Source: Siniperca chuatsi (Eukaryota > Chordata > Actinopteri > Centrarchiformes > Sinipercidae). Taken from it: 64,000 nt of DNA. The first letter of the stretch is position 1. The number at the start of each line of letters is the position of its first letter. This document shows, one piece after another, positions 25,389 through 38,049 of this stretch. The stretch is taken from assembly GCF_020085105.1 (NCBI RefSeq), contig NC_058062.1, forward strand, positions 8,049,945 through 8,113,944, read 5' to 3'. The position numbers and the translations under genes are program-made. Below the pieces are notes generated by a model that had not been told where the DNA came from, did not search any database, and was given only the letters and a program-made list of their open reading frames with translations.

Positions 25389-26971
25389 CAGCAGGTAAAA
25401 TCAGTATTGAACACGTCACCATTTTTCTCAGTAAATATATTTCTAAAGTGCTATTGACATGAAATTTTCACCAGATGTTGGTAACAACCCATGCAATCCA
25501 CACATGCAAAGAAATCTAACCATAGATGTATAATAGATGAAAGATGTATAATAATGTTAAATGACACAGGGAAAAAGTATTGAACACACTTACTGAAATT
25601 CATTTAATACTTCGTACAAAAGCCTTTGTTGGTAATGACTGCTTCAAGACGCCTCCTGTATGGAGAAACGAGTTGCATGCATTGCTGAAGTGTGATTTTG
25701 GCCCATTCTTCCACACAAACAGTCTTCAAATCTTGACGGTTCCGTGGGCCTCTTCTATGAACTCTGATCTTTAGTTCTTTCCAAAGATTTTCAATTGGAG
25801 TCAAGTCAGGTGATTGGCTGGGCCATTCTTGCAGCTTTATTGTTTTCTCTGAAACTAACTGAGAGTTTACTTGGCTGTGTGTTTGGGATCATTGTCTTGC
25901 TGAAATGTCCACCCTCGTTTCATCTTCATCATCCTGGTAGATGGCAGCAGATTTTTATCAAGAATGTCTCTACATTTTTCCATTCATCCTACCTTCAATT
26001 ATATGAAGTTTGCCAGTACCGTATGCTGAAAAACAGCCGCACACCATGATGTTTCCACCTCCAAACTTTACTGTTGGTGTGGTGTTTTGGGGGTGATATG
26101 CAGTGCCATTTCTGTGTATTATGGCATCCAAAGAGTTCAATTTTGGTCTCATCTGACCCCACTATATCTTCCCAGTATGTCCCAGGCTTGTCCAAATGTT
26201 GTGCAGCAAGCTTTAAACGAGCTTCAACATGCTTTTTCTTCAGTAATGGAGTCTTGCGTGGTGAGTGTGCATTAGGGCCATGGCGGTTGAGTGCATTACT
26301 TATTGTTTTCTTTGAAACAATTGTACCTGCTAATTCCAGGTCCTTCTCAAGCTGTACACAAGTGGTCCTTGGCTCTTGAACAACTCTTCTGATAATTCTT
26401 TTCACTCCTCTGTCAGAAATCTTGCGAGGAGCACCTGGTCATGGCCGGATTATGGTGAAATGATGTTCTTTCCACTTCCGGATGACGGCCCCAACAGTGC
26501 TCCCTGGAACATTCAGAAGTTTTGAAATCTTTCTGTAACCAATGCCATCAGTATGTTTTGCAACAATAAGGTTACAAAAGTCTTGAGAGCGCTCTTTGCT
26601 TTTACCCATCATGAGATGTTTCTTCTGTGACACCTTGGTAATGAGACACCTTTTTATAGGCCACCAGTTGGGACTGAACCAATATTAATTTGCACTGACA
26701 AGGGGCAGGATTGCTTTCTAATTACTAATTGTCTTGGCTTTCCATGCCTTTTTGCACCTCCCTTTCTTCATGTGTTCAATACTTTTTCCCTGTGTCATTT
26801 AACATTATAACACATAACTTAATGTATGGACATCTATGGTTTAATTTCTTTGTATGTGTGGATTCCATGAGTTGTTACCAACATTTGGTGAAAATTTCAT
26901 TTCAATAGCACCTTTAGAAATATATTTACTGAGAAAAATGGTGACGCGTTCAATACTTATTTTACCCGCTG
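25389..26971 (-). mobile_element. Tc1/mariner element with IR/DR ends, defective
   Basis: About 1.58 kb between TA dinucleotides (25387-25388 and 26972-26973). The ends, CAGCAGGTAAAATCAGTATT and its inverted partner (AATACTTATTTTACCCGCTG), are the tips of inverted repeats of about 200 bp. Each repeat carries two direct-repeat-like blocks: outer 'gtaaaatcagtattgaacacg' and inner 'ggaaaaagtattgaacaca'. This is the IR/DR architecture of Sleeping-Beauty-type elements. The transposase is on the minus strand and broken. It is a different family from the one at 17837. Confidence 0.94.
25604..26630 (-). pseudogene. Tc1 transposase pseudogene (second family)
   Basis: Read from 26609 leftward: MGKSKERSQDFCNLIVAKH opens the paired-like domain (GIGYRKISKLLNVPGSTVGA), with a stop near 26440. 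The catalytic core continues at 26405-25995 ([11 protein letters not shown] holds the first D). A frameshift occurs near 26060-26090 (VWRWKHHGV in one frame, FGGGNIMVCGCFSAYGTGKL in the next). A stop at 25970 replaces the Y of GKMYRDIL. The second D ([11 protein letters not shown]) is near 25890 and a further shift follows. The last E is in [12 protein letters not shown] at 25804. The C-terminus [14 protein letters not shown] ends at 25604. Confidence 0.93.
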
Positions 26972-26973
26972 TA

Positions 26974-29409
26974 TCTTTTAGTAGCCACTTTATAAGCTCA
27001 CCTAGTCTCAGATCCTCAGTAACATAATATGGAAGGAAGGGAAACGCTGCTTAATTTATCAGCAAGCTAAGCTAAGCTGCTAGGTAGCTAAGTTCAGGCT
27101 ATCTAGCAGTATTAAAATATTCTAAAACAGGTGCTAGCAAGTTGTGTTCACTGCTTTAACAGCTGTTTTCACTCAAATTATTATTAATAATGTCTGGCTT
27201 TTCGCATTTGGTAGCCTGACTTCAGTTTTTTGAAAGACATGATTGCCTGAAAGTCTCTGAATCCCCTGCAATTACCATGGTTTAATGTTTATTGCTAGTG
27301 GATTAAACCATCTGCAGCTCATAGAGGGTGAATAGTCTGTCAAACTAGTATATTTAGCCACAGATAATAATTAACTGATAAAAATCAAAAATTGTAGTTA
27401 AAAACAAACTTTTAATTCCAAGCTTTTTGAGTGTCCTCCCCATATTTGGGCCCCAGGTAGTTCATTCCACTATTCCCCACACTATGCTGCCCCTGCCATT
27501 CACAGATTAATAACAGGCCTGATAAGCAGTTAGAAGATGTTGTGTATTATGGATTCTGTGTATAATGATTGGAGATAACCTTTAGAAGTGGTGATTATAA
27601 ATCTGTATTGTTCTTGTGTTGAATCAATTGAACATTGAACTTTATGGAAGTCAATACATTTTGTTTTATTTCAGGGTTGCCCATGTAGCAAAAAAAAATC
27701 CTTTTTACCTATTCCAGCTGAACACATGTTCCTTATAGCGTGACTAATTTGTTATGAAAATGAACTCCTTCAAATTACTTATAAATTATCATTGTTATTA
27801 AAATTTGATTATTCCTAAATTGCTGTTTAAAGTCTGATCATTCCACAAAATAAAAATTAGAAGCCTTATCAAGACTGAATTTGCATTTATGGCACCAAAG
27901 GAAGAGATGGTGCATATGAATAAATTAAACAGACTGCTATTTACCCTTTCTGTCTCAGGAGAGATGAGCAATACAGTATGAAACTGAAACATTTGTGTCT
28001 CTTGGTAAAATTAACTGCATAGAGGAGGGACTGACCTCTAAAGATGATTGTTTGGAATGAATGTGAGCAGCCATGCCTGTTGATGAAGCTGATAGTGAAA
28101 GATGTGAACAGATGACCAATTTTACTTCTCATTACTTGTTGATTATTCAGCCCTTTGCTATTTAGATTTAAATTATTCCAAAATTACTGTGGGATTTATG
28201 TAAATTCCACTGTGGCAGAGCTCTCGGGCTCAGGATGAATGATGATTTATTCTCAGGTTAATTCATTCTTCTCTGGCCAGCTGCAGGTTCAGATGTAAAT
28301 ATTAGTAAATTAAGAGAGAGCTGCAAATTCTGAATTCAGATTTGACGCTGAGATGCTGTAATCGCCTCTATAATCATCTGAATTTTGAAAACAAATCTGC
28401 TGCACAAAAACTGCTTCGATTAGTTTTTTTGTTGAATATGTTTGTATGCACTTTAATAGTGCAGTGCTATTCAGGATATCAAAGGTGATGCAGGCTAATA
28501 TCCCTCAAACAACAGCTTATGTACTTTTGGTTAACAATATACACCACATATTTCAATTTGTAGCTGGTAAAACACTTCAGATATCACAATGTTTCTTCTC
28601 TGTTTTCTGTCAGTTGTGTAAGAGGTATGTTATGATCAAATTATGAGGATGAAGATTAGTATAATCAGCTGCCACTTAGTGTCACCTTAATAAAGTGTTA
28701 CTAGGTAATTTCTGAGCATAAACACACAGTCTTTGGGAGGAAGGTTTTTTTCTTTCTTATTATGAATAAAATTGTGTTCACTTTAGTGAGTTCTTCTTAG
28801 ATACATCTGCCTCTTTCTGTGTGCTGTGACGTTATTTGCTCTGGTGTCAAGGCCTGCAGAAGACATACAATTAGAAAAGCTCTTGAATAGTTTGAAATCA
28901 GAATTGATTTGTTCTGCCGCCTGCATGCTTTTATAAAAACTATCCCTGCTGGACTTTGGAGTGATTTAGAAAACGGCATCGTTTTCAGATGTAAACTAGC
29001 AAATGATGTTTATGAGATGCAACACAACTCCAGAACTTGGTACATTTTGTAAAAGAAGGAATGTTTCCTTTTTAAATTTTGCTCGGTCTCAATAATAAAA
29101 CAAACAGTCTCTCTAATATTAACACAGTGGAAGTCTCAAATTGACAGGAAATTAAAGAAATGGTAATATCATTTCTAACCATCGCGCCATTCATTCCCTT
29201 GGCTGACCTGAGTTGCCAAAATGAATTGCTCATCTGACATTCATTATTCCCTGAGCCTGTCCCTGAATGTTAGCAGACTGAGCCAAGCAGGCATTCACTG
29301 ACACAAAGTAATTACTACTATTATGATGATAATTTCATACCATCTTCACAAATAAATGAATCTGAAATCTCAGGACAGTATGACGACTGGAACTTTTTTT
29401 TTGTACCGC
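26974..29409. other. Non-coding stretch, nothing recognised
   Basis: AT-rich. No open frame with protein similarity and no clear repeat ends. The block 28140-28400 is less repetitive and could hide a conserved non-coding element, but conservation cannot be seen from one sequence. Confidence 0.5.
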
Positions 29410-29417
29410 TTTCAGTT

Positions 29418-29500
29418 TATAATAATAATAATAATAAACTTTATTTGTATAGCACCTTTCATGTGAGATACATAAGAAATGCAGCTCAAAGTGCTTTACA
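29418..29500 (-). repeat. LINE 3' tail (L2/CR1 type)
   Basis: On the minus strand it reads ...AAAGCACTTTGAGCTGCATT ... AAAGGTGCTATACAAATAAAGTTTATTATTATT. This is the standard stem-like 3' end and trinucleotide tail of fish L2/CR1-type LINEs and SINEs that borrow it. It lies just beyond a second such tail at about 29830. Confidence 0.75.
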
Positions 29501-29829
29501 ACAAAGAAAATGACATGCACCGAGTGCTTCACATGAAAGACATAGAATTAACATAAAAACATAGAACACCATAATTAATGGAAAATTAAACCTTCTTGAT
29601 AATAATAGTAAAAAATAAAATTAAAATAAAGATAAAAATAGAATGCATAACATAAGATGGAAAATAAAACCCACAAAATAATAATAATAATGATAAAATT
29701 GTATCAGGAAAGTCACAGCTAATTCAATTCTAAAGTGAAGAGATACGTTTTTTGCTTGCTTTTTAAAAAATATTTAGCGAGCTGGCTTCCCTGATAATAG
29801 GTAGTGATGTTTCATAGCTTTGGGGCCTA

Positions 29830-30480
29830 ACTGACAATAATAATAGTAATAACTTTATTTGTATAGCATATTTCATGCAAAGATGCAGGCCAAAGTGCTT
29901 CACAAGACATATAGCAATAATAAACAACAAAGGTAATAGAAAGAAAATAAATAAACAGTTTGATAAATGATACCAGCAACGTCAACCCAAATTAAAATCC
30001 AAGTTAAAAGACAGGTCTTTAATTTATTTTAAAAATACCAAGGGAGTTTGCTGTCCTGAGATCCACAGTTTAGGGCCAAAAAAACAGAAAGCAGCCTCAC
30101 CAGATTTCTTGTGGGAGACTTTAGGAGCTTCTAAAAGAAAGGCAGTGGAAGATCTGAGAGTTCTTGTTGACATAAAATGAGAGGCAATCGCTGATGTATG
30201 AGGGTGCTAGATTATGTAATGCTCTGTAGATAAGTAAAAGGACTTTAAAATCTATTCTAAACGATACAGGTAGCCACTGCAGTGATGTTTGTATTTGTAT
30301 ATTAAATCCTGGCTGCAGCATTCTGAATTATCTGTAATTTTCTTAAAGACTTCTTAGGAAGACCAGTAAAAAGAGAGTTGCAGTAGTCTAAGCGACTAGT
30401 AATAAAAGCATGTTTGAGCATTTCGGCATCGTTCTGAGTTTTAAATGATCTTATTTTGGCAATGTTCCTCAGATGAAAAA
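29830..30480 (-). mobile_element. L2/CR1-group LINE, 5'-truncated 3' end with reverse transcriptase C-terminus
   Basis: Translated on the minus strand from about 30480, the frame reads FFHLRNIAKIRSFKTQNDAE, then HAFITSRLDYCNSLFTGLPK and KLQIIQNAAARI. In another frame, at 30258-30210, it reads SLQWLPVSFRIDFKVLLLIY. These are the conserved C-terminal blocks after the polymerase domain in L2/CR1-type ORF2 proteins. At least one frameshift separates them. The 3' end (AAGCACTTTGGCCTGCATC ... GCTATACAAATAAAGTTATT) lies at 29910-29830. The copy is truncated and dead. Confidence 0.88.
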
Positions 30481-32800
30481 ATTATGCGTTTGTGATGATG
30501 ATGTCGATGTCTTGGCAAACCATTTGACATGATGACACTGGGAAATGTCCCTGTAAACAACTGAGTTTCTCAGAAAATGTGGGAATTTAAAATGAAGCAT
30601 GCAATTAAAATTTTCATGCCTGTTCAAACATGTTATTGGAGCAACAGTGCTCCAGTGCATCTCACACCGTGACGTTCTAAAGTCTGCCTCTCTGGCACTA
30701 TCATACAAAAGGACACATGTCAGAGAATAATCAAGCAATCTCTTCTTGATGTTTGCTTTTTCGAGGTTGACGCAGTCCTGCAGAAAAATGTCAGGCACAT
30801 TATTGCAAACAGGGTGAAGGATGGTTGTGGGAGGAGGGTTAAAGAGACAAGGGAAAAACAAAACACAGGCTTCGGAGAACAAAACAAAGCACAGGTTGCA
30901 CTCAGTGGCACCATTTTGCATCCTCATATCAACCTGACATTTACTAGCAAGTATGGAAAATGACTGCAGATGGAAACTGAAAGCTAATAACCTTATGTTA
31001 ACATTCTTACTGCTAATGTGGATTTCCTTCAGGTAATTTATCAGACTTCTACTTTTTAAGTTTACAAGGTTTTACAAGAATAATGTCTGCCTTGCGTGGA
31101 CAAATAATTTTTAAATTGATGTGTGGTAGGAAAAAAAGGGGAGAAGGGGATAGGGATTATATATAGTGTTGGTTTTGAGTATCCTACAATGTCCTTTCTT
31201 ATGTCAGCACCATCATTTTCTACTGTCTTCTTTACATTTGCAAACAAAGACATATTTTTCTTGTGTTGATAAACTAATTACTAACTACTCTTTATCAGTA
31301 ATTGTTACTTGTACTTACTTGTTAGGGAAGGTCTAAGCTCATTACAACCAAATGTGGCAGCTCTCTTTATCAAACCCTTTAAACATGAGTATAGCTTTAA
31401 ACCCTCTGGAGCTCATGAATAATAATGCTTCACTATCATCATCAGCTATCCTTTGAAGACCAGAAAGACCACTTATCAGTCTAAACACGCCAAGCGTCTA
31501 TATCATCTTAATATCATGTTTCCTATGAATCAGCTATTGAGTGGGTGAATGAATTTGATTGTTTCCCTCTTTTGCTACATCCCTTTTTTCTTGTGAAGAC
31601 ATTGTCCATTTATAATCTCAGTAAACCCAGATGACTTGTTTTGTCAACATACTGATCACGTTACATTATTTACAACCTTTTACAGTTTGTGAAAACAGTG
31701 AAGGTTCTAGTTAGAGTCAAAATCAAAAAACAGCTTTTAAACTAGAAAAGCTTATCTAGACAAAGTTATTGGCATCAAACTGTGAAGCACTACCATTTTG
31801 TATAATGCAACTTTACTTGCTATGAGGGTCTACATTTTAAATAATCTCATTGTCATCTCAGAACAAACTGGTCATTGGCTCATGGATGATGTCCATGGAT
31901 GAAGTGACTCCTGATTTGAGTCGTTCAAATGAGACTCAAAATGTTGCATGAAAGCTGCTGTTGGTAACTTTGAGAAATGGGTGGATCTGGAGAGAGAGTT
32001 TGAACGATTACAACTTCCACCTCTCTCCACCTCTCTCCCCTTCCCTCTTTGCTGCACTTCAGCCCTGCCTGTAAATATTTAGACCCAAACTACCTGCCTA
32101 TTATATTTTACTCAAAAAGGAGAGGGTCCCAGGTTCTGTGTAGCCGTGCAAACCTGCACACTGGCACCCCAAGAAAACTCTCCTTCATATTTCTTTCTGT
32201 AGTAGTTGCAATATGTCTTTAGATAGAATAATGAAAACACTAACACATGTTGCTGATTTAGATCTGTCGTTTGTAAAATTTCAGATTCATCACAATGAAA
32301 TGAATGCATTCCATCATATGTTCAGTGTTTACAAGATCTGGAACCAATCTTACAAGCTGTTTTTGTTATTATGGGCTTAATTTTGATTTTTTTTTTTGTT
32401 GCTTAATTTTGATGTCTGTGACACTTCAATGTGTAATGAAAATCTATCTCATCTCATCTCAACTCAACTACATTATACCAATTTGTGCTACATGTGTATC
32501 AATTTCAATTAGGCAAAAAGGTGTCTGACACCAAAAATGAATACATAAAAGAAGTGACAAACAGTGGAAACTGATCCAAAGACTGTATTTAAATATATCT
32601 TTTCAACTGGAAATGTGTTATATTAAGTGAAACATCAGGCGATCCCTTACATAGAGTAAATCTGAAACCCTGCAGAGCTGTGCAGTGCCACCACAGCCAC
32701 TGTATGGCTGGTAATGGTAAAATACAAGTGCCATTGAAATTCTAAACAACACTAATCACATTTCAGATGTTTCTCGAAACCATTGATGTTGTGACTTCCT
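30481..32800. other. Non-coding stretch, nothing recognised
   Basis: Holds a 152-codon minus-strand open frame (30469-30927) without recognisable similarity and short homopolymer runs. No transposon ends seen. Confidence 0.5.
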
Positions 32801-32804
32801 TCAT

Positions 32805-32905
32805 TTTGAGAGTTGATAGTAGAGAGGTGACAGGAAATGAGGGGAGAGAGAGAAGGGAGGTCGTGCAACAAAGGGCCCCGTTCAGATTCAAGATGGGTCA
32901 GTGTC
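32805..32905 (+). repeat. Fragment of a dispersed fish repeat
   Basis: The words 'gagaggtgacaggaaatgag', 'gggagagagagaagggagg' and 'gcaacaaagggccccg', followed by GTTCAGATTC, belong to a repeat I recognise as very common in fish genomes. In fuller copies it ends in a tRNA-like B-box (GGTTCGAATCC). Only a fragment is present. Confidence 0.55.
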
Positions 32906-34620
32906 TTTAAACCCCAAAGCTAACGTGACGCCCCACTGTTGTTGGTACGCTGAGACATTGTTTGTGATTTTGGGCTATACAAATAACGTTGACTTCAGTT
33001 GACATGGCTGCAACGATAGCAGTTTCATCTTTATTTTACATTTCTGGGGTTCCACTGTGTTTACTGGTTGTGGGGCATTTTTATTACCTTAAAATATAAG
33101 AAACAATTAGTTTTTGTGCTGGTTCTAAGTGAACTAAGCAAGGATAACATAGAAAAGCCTTATGTTGAATCATCATTGTTTCAGGCAACAGTAGATTGCA
33201 GTAGTAAACTACATGCATGCAATATTTCTAAGTTTAAGTGCTCTGTGCAAAGAGCAGAAATATGGAATCTAAGTTATAATTGGATTTTTGTTTTATTTTT
33301 CATTTAATTAACTTGTCATGGGACAGGTGGGAAGCTATCTCGTGGGGCCGATGCTTACTGGTGGATAGAAAAATGAGAAAATACAATTGGGAATGAATAC
33401 TGGGCAGAAGACAGATGGTGCAAGGCTAATTGTATGACATCTTACTTTATGTAACTGTTTACATACTGGACAGATGAGCTTACAGGATCTTTATTCCAAC
33501 TCCAATGAATTAGATAAACCACTTTTTATTTACTCACAAATACACATTTTCTCGCATCCAGCAAATATTTTCTCATTTGATGTTGAAAAATGTTTTAGTT
33601 GTTGGGGCAAAATTACACTTGTGTTGCTACTATTTGCATCTTATGGAAGTCTGCTAGGCTGTAATTAAATAAATTAAGAATGTTTATCAAATCCAAGACT
33701 TTGAAGAAAAATTCACCCACTTAGCATCTCAGGTAATGAATCCCTCCTGGATTACTTAGAAAGTGAGAGAGGAAGCAGGGGAGTCTTTTGGTCTTATGGA
33801 ATGCGCTTGCTCATTAATCTTTCTAAAGATGCTGAAGGCAGAAGTTGACATGGTTGTACAGCAGGTGCCTCTTGGGTTCATGTCAGCACTGTATGGAGAG
33901 CCGGTTGTACAACCAGAGGTGCTGTGTTGGGTTTTGTTTTTCTCAAGCAGAATGGGAGACAGAGCCGGCGAGCTTTCTGCCTGCTCCCACAGTGCTCTAC
34001 TGGTTGTTATGGTTGACTTGTCTCATTCCTGGAAGGTGCAAAACTTCACCTATTGGGGGAGTTGTCATTCTACCAGCAGGAGAGGAACACAACACTTTTG
34101 GCAAAGCATCTAACAGTCTCTCTCAGAGTGGAGAGCAGCGGGAGGTTGATGAATGTTGAGGAAAAACATGTCTTGATTGTCATGCAAAAGGATGGAATTA
34201 TACTTGTTACCATTTTAGAGTTTTGGTGGATTCAAGCTGTGATTTTAAATATTCATATAATTTGCAAAGATCCTTTGTTAACTTGGAGGACGTTTCGATT
34301 TCAAGATGGTGTAGATTATCAGTATCAGTGTTGACATACAATAAGCTATGAAAACAAATAACATTATCACTCATATACTGATAAAATCCAGCTCATCATT
34401 TGACAAATTTTAACAGTTTCATGTGTATCTTTCTGTACAGTGTAAAAGGAAAATAAATCCATTGTCTCCAAGGAAAATAGTCAACTAGTATGTAAGAAAA
34501 TATTCTGCATGTGCACAGTGGTAGCTCTGGGATATTTCTTGTTTTGCCTTATTGTCACAAGAACCTGTAAAAAGCCTTTGAAGTGAACTATAGAAGGATC
34601 TGTTTATGAGACACTTGTCA
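32906..34620. other. Non-coding stretch with a doubly open segment
   Basis: Mostly AT-rich and featureless. Between 33763 and 34159 two plus-strand frames are open together for about 270 nt in a more G+C-rich block. Neither translation resembles a protein I know, so no gene is called. Confidence 0.45.
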
Positions 34621-34625
34621 GAATT

Positions 34626-35003
34626 AAAGGGCCAGTATGTTGGATTTAGTGGCATCTAGCGGTGAAATTGCAGATTGCAACCATTTGAATACCGCTCGCC
34701 TCCGTTCCAAGCGTGTAGGAGAAACTACAGTGGCCGCGAAATTCGCAAAAACGCAAACGGCCCCATCTTGAGCCAGTGTTTGGTTTGTCCGTTCTGGGCT
34801 ACTGTAGAAACATGGCGGTGCAACATGGCGGCCTCCGTGGAAGGGGACCCGCTCCCTCTTTAGATATAAAGGGCTTATTCTATGGTAACGAAAACACAAC
34901 GATTCTTACTTTCAGGTGACTATACACTAATGAAAACATACTTAAATATTATATCGATTTCTGCCAATAGCTCCTCCTAAATGTTACACACTGGACCTTT
35001 AAA
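34626..35003. mobile_element. MITE-like element, copy 2
   Basis: Second copy of the element at 15653-16020, in the same orientation. Left end AAAGGGCCAGTATGTTGGAT, right end TACACACTGGACCTTT. A TTAA is found at both edges (34624-34627 and 34999-35002), which could be a TTAA target duplication or simply part of the AAAGG/CCTTT ends. Confidence 0.82.
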
Positions 35004-36390
35004 GCTAATCTTGTGGTCTCTATAGCAGTGCTTGGCAAAACAACAGAAAGGGGCTTAAAATTAGTTTCTTGCTATATTTTACAGCTTTGAAACAAATTGA
35101 AGATGCAATATATGAACACATCAATGTGAAAGGTATGAAAACGAGAAAAGAAAAAAATCCACTAAAAGATGGATGTGTGTGGCAAGCAGGGCCGAGCCGG
35201 GTTGTTGGTTAGGAGGCGGAGAGAGTTGAGGGGCGGCCTGATGAGACAACGAGCAGCACCTGAGTCCCATTAACTGTCCCCATCCTTCTGCACTGCCTCA
35301 CCATATGGTGGCTTCATCTTTTGCTGTATGGGCTTTATTTAATGAAAATAGTGTTTTACTGCCGTCCTCTGCTTTTCATTTCATTTCATGTGCAGGAGAG
35401 CCTCAGCAGGAGCCACCATTTTGAAAACTTGTCCTTTGTGACAAGACTCGCCTCCCTATGCAGGATGAGCAGTCTCTTTGTTGCCAATTTTATTGTTCTG
35501 TCTTGGTTTTAGAATTGCTCTATCATCCATTTTCCTAAGCCTGCTGTTAAATGAATGAACAATCTCTTGCCATGGTCCTTTGGTTTTTTGAAATAAAAGA
35601 GGGAAGAAAGAGCAATGCTCCAGCAAAAAGAAAACATGTTGCCTGAAAAACAACTCTGGTATTTTGGGCTTGTTGCTCTATGCCTCTTTTCCCAAGGGCA
35701 TCATAGTAGATTTGCCGGGCTTAGTCAAGGTTGCTGTGATGGTAGGAGCAGGAGAAGAGGAAATGCCAAGCATTAGGTGTTTACTTTCAGGACAGTTGAA
35801 TATTAGAAGCTGTATAAGACATAATAACATGAATGTCTTATTTTTGATTGTGAAGAAGCTAATGCACCAAACATTAAAAAGTCTGCATCACCTCTCCTTC
35901 TTATTTCACATGTGGCAATAGTTGATCATGGCTGAAGACTGAGTCAAACCTGCTGTATTACCGCCTGTATCATGCTTGGTTGCACGCACTTCACACCTGG
36001 AATCTCAGTGCTTCAAGTGCTGCAGGAAAACTCATCTTCCCAAAACCCCAGCTAGACTAAGGAATATGTTTTATATTTTATCATTATAATGTTTGTGGTT
36101 TTAGGGGGGTTTATATGCCGTAATCATTTCAATAATTTCAACAATAGCCAGGCAAAGTGACTTCCCGGAGTCTTGGCATCACTATGAGGTTGCCAGGCAA
36201 CCAGTGGAGAAGCTGCATAGAAGTGCTGGGTGGTCTCCCTCTGAAACCCCAAATAATTGTTTCTAAATTTCTGTTTGTCTACGTGATAAACAAACAATAT
36301 ACCACATGTTAATTACTCAGTCTTAGGGGTTTGGTAGGTGTATTTTTGAGCTAGGCTAACTGTTTCCCCCTGCTTTCAGTCTTTCTGCTT
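35004..36390. other. Non-coding stretch with one G+C-rich island
   Basis: The block 35175-35290 (GCAGGGCCGAGCCGGG ... GAGGGGCGGCCTGATGAGA) is strikingly G+C-rich compared with its flanks and has no coding frame. It may be the end of a dispersed repeat. Nothing else is recognised. Confidence 0.4.
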
Positions 36391-36392
36391 AT

Positions 36393-36560
36393 GCCGCGTT
36401 CATGTCATGTCAGAGTTATCATAATTATGAGTTTCCGACTTACGTAAATACGTAAAAGTCGGAATTGCAACTGGGAAAGTCAGACTTTTCTGACTCCAAT
36501 ATATCTGACTTGCCACTTTATAATACGTTAGTCCCCATCTTACGTCAGCCAAAGTTTGTT
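36393..36560. repeat. Possible MITE fragment (tgccgcgttcatgtcatgtc)
   Basis: Begins TGCCGCGTTCATGTCATGTC and contains repeated GTCGGAA/TTCCGAC and CTGACTT words in both orientations, including ACTTACGTAAATACGTAAAAGT. I recall similar units in other fish genomes but cannot define the ends. Confidence 0.45.
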
Positions 36561-36881
36561 GTTCAGTGTAATTAAACGCAAATTTAATGGATATGGTGTT
36601 ATATTGTTAATGCACAGTATTTTTATCCAGCTCCTGCTCCTTACTGCACACACAGACATTTATTTGATGTATTGTGATGAATAGATTTTCATCCCAAACA
36701 AATGCATTTCTGTGAGTCTTGTTTAGTCTTAAATGGGTATTAATATTTGTAATGCTTTTAAAAGAATTATATTAAAAAAGATTATTATATTTTTAATATT
36801 TTTCTCTTCATCAGATTTCTTACTAAACATATTTAAAATTTTCACTTATATTATTATATTAGTAGTATGGCACTATATTAT

Positions 36882-36883
<2 letters not shown>

Positions 36884-36947
<64 letters not shown>
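36884..36947. repeat. (TA)n microsatellite
   Basis: 64 nt of uninterrupted TA dinucleotide. Confidence 0.98.
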
Positions 36948-36950
<3 letters not shown>

Positions 36951-37645
36951 GTGTAACCACCTCACCACCATTTTTCACATGCTGTAATAGAAAATGATGC
37001 CAAATCATTCCATGATGAAGTCTTAAACTAAAACTAATGGAACCTAATGATGAAAAATCACCATTGTCAAGGCAGCCAAAATGAAATGATCTTTCATCAC
37101 CACAATAACCGTACAGGTCACCCTGTCCTTGTCTTTTTCTGCCTTCAGTTTGCCTTCCAGATAAACTGAGACTCTCACACGCACATCAGTGAAACATCCT
37201 GAATACAGCACACCCAAGTGCCTCATATATTTGCATTAAGTAACAGTATTTGTATGTATTTCATATATCATTTTGGTTTATTTTAATGTTTAATTTTTAC
37301 CTTTTTTCTCTTCATCACTGTCGTTTTTGGTTGTGTTGTTTCTGTGTTGGTTTATGTAACATAATTGTGTTGCAATTTTGCCCAGGCCTCTCTCAAAAAA
37401 TATATTTCAATCTCATAAAAAAACCTTGGTTAGATAAAGGTCAAATAAAAAAAATTGTGTCCATAAAAACAGCAAAGTTCTATATCAGCCACCATTGGAC
37501 ACCACAGGAAGAGGTTTGTTTGTGTGAGTTGAGGCAGCATACAACCAACACTTCGTCCTAGTCAGAGCACTGTTTTGTAATCATTGTTTCTAACTTGCAG
37601 TGTGACCACAAATGATCTTTGTCACTGTAATGTGGAGCAAGAGTC

Positions 37646-37680
37646 TCCACCAGGAGATAAGTATCTTATCTCCTGGTGGA
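37646..37680. repeat. Perfect hairpin, 16-bp arms, 3-nt loop
   Basis: Left arm TCCACCAGGAGATAAG (37646-37661), loop TAT, right arm CTTATCTCCTGGTGGA (37665-37680). The arms are exact complements. There is no U-tract after it and no gene nearby. Too short for a typical microRNA precursor. Confidence 0.95.
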
Positions 37681-38049
37681 AATGATCTCAGCTGCACTTG
37701 AGACATGACGAATAACAAACTTACTCTGTTATAGAATTTCCTGTTCTTTTATTTAGTTGGTTTATGCAGCAGGCGCAGGAACTGGAGGCTCAGTCTGTCC
37801 TTAAGGTTTAGTGCCTATACAGCTTATCAAGAGTGGTCTGATTATATATTCATATGAGTGCTCTGCTGTGACATTGTGACCACTACATGTGATGCATCAG
37901 AATACCTTAATTATATTCATAATCAATTCTTATTTCTTTGTCCAGCTACTATGCCATATATATAATACAATGAATATTAATACTTAATTCAACCTGTATA
38001 ACTTGAACAAAATACTTGCTGTTGGATGAAAACTTTGTACCTGAAATAT

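Noticed and set aside
30469..30927. 152-codon minus-strand frame as a novel gene
   Set aside because: Overlaps the LINE end, no recognisable domain, cysteine-rich low-quality composition. A frame of this length is expected by chance in 40 kb.
36733..36948. Open frame ending in a run of YI repeats
   Set aside because: Produced by translation of the (TA)n microsatellite.
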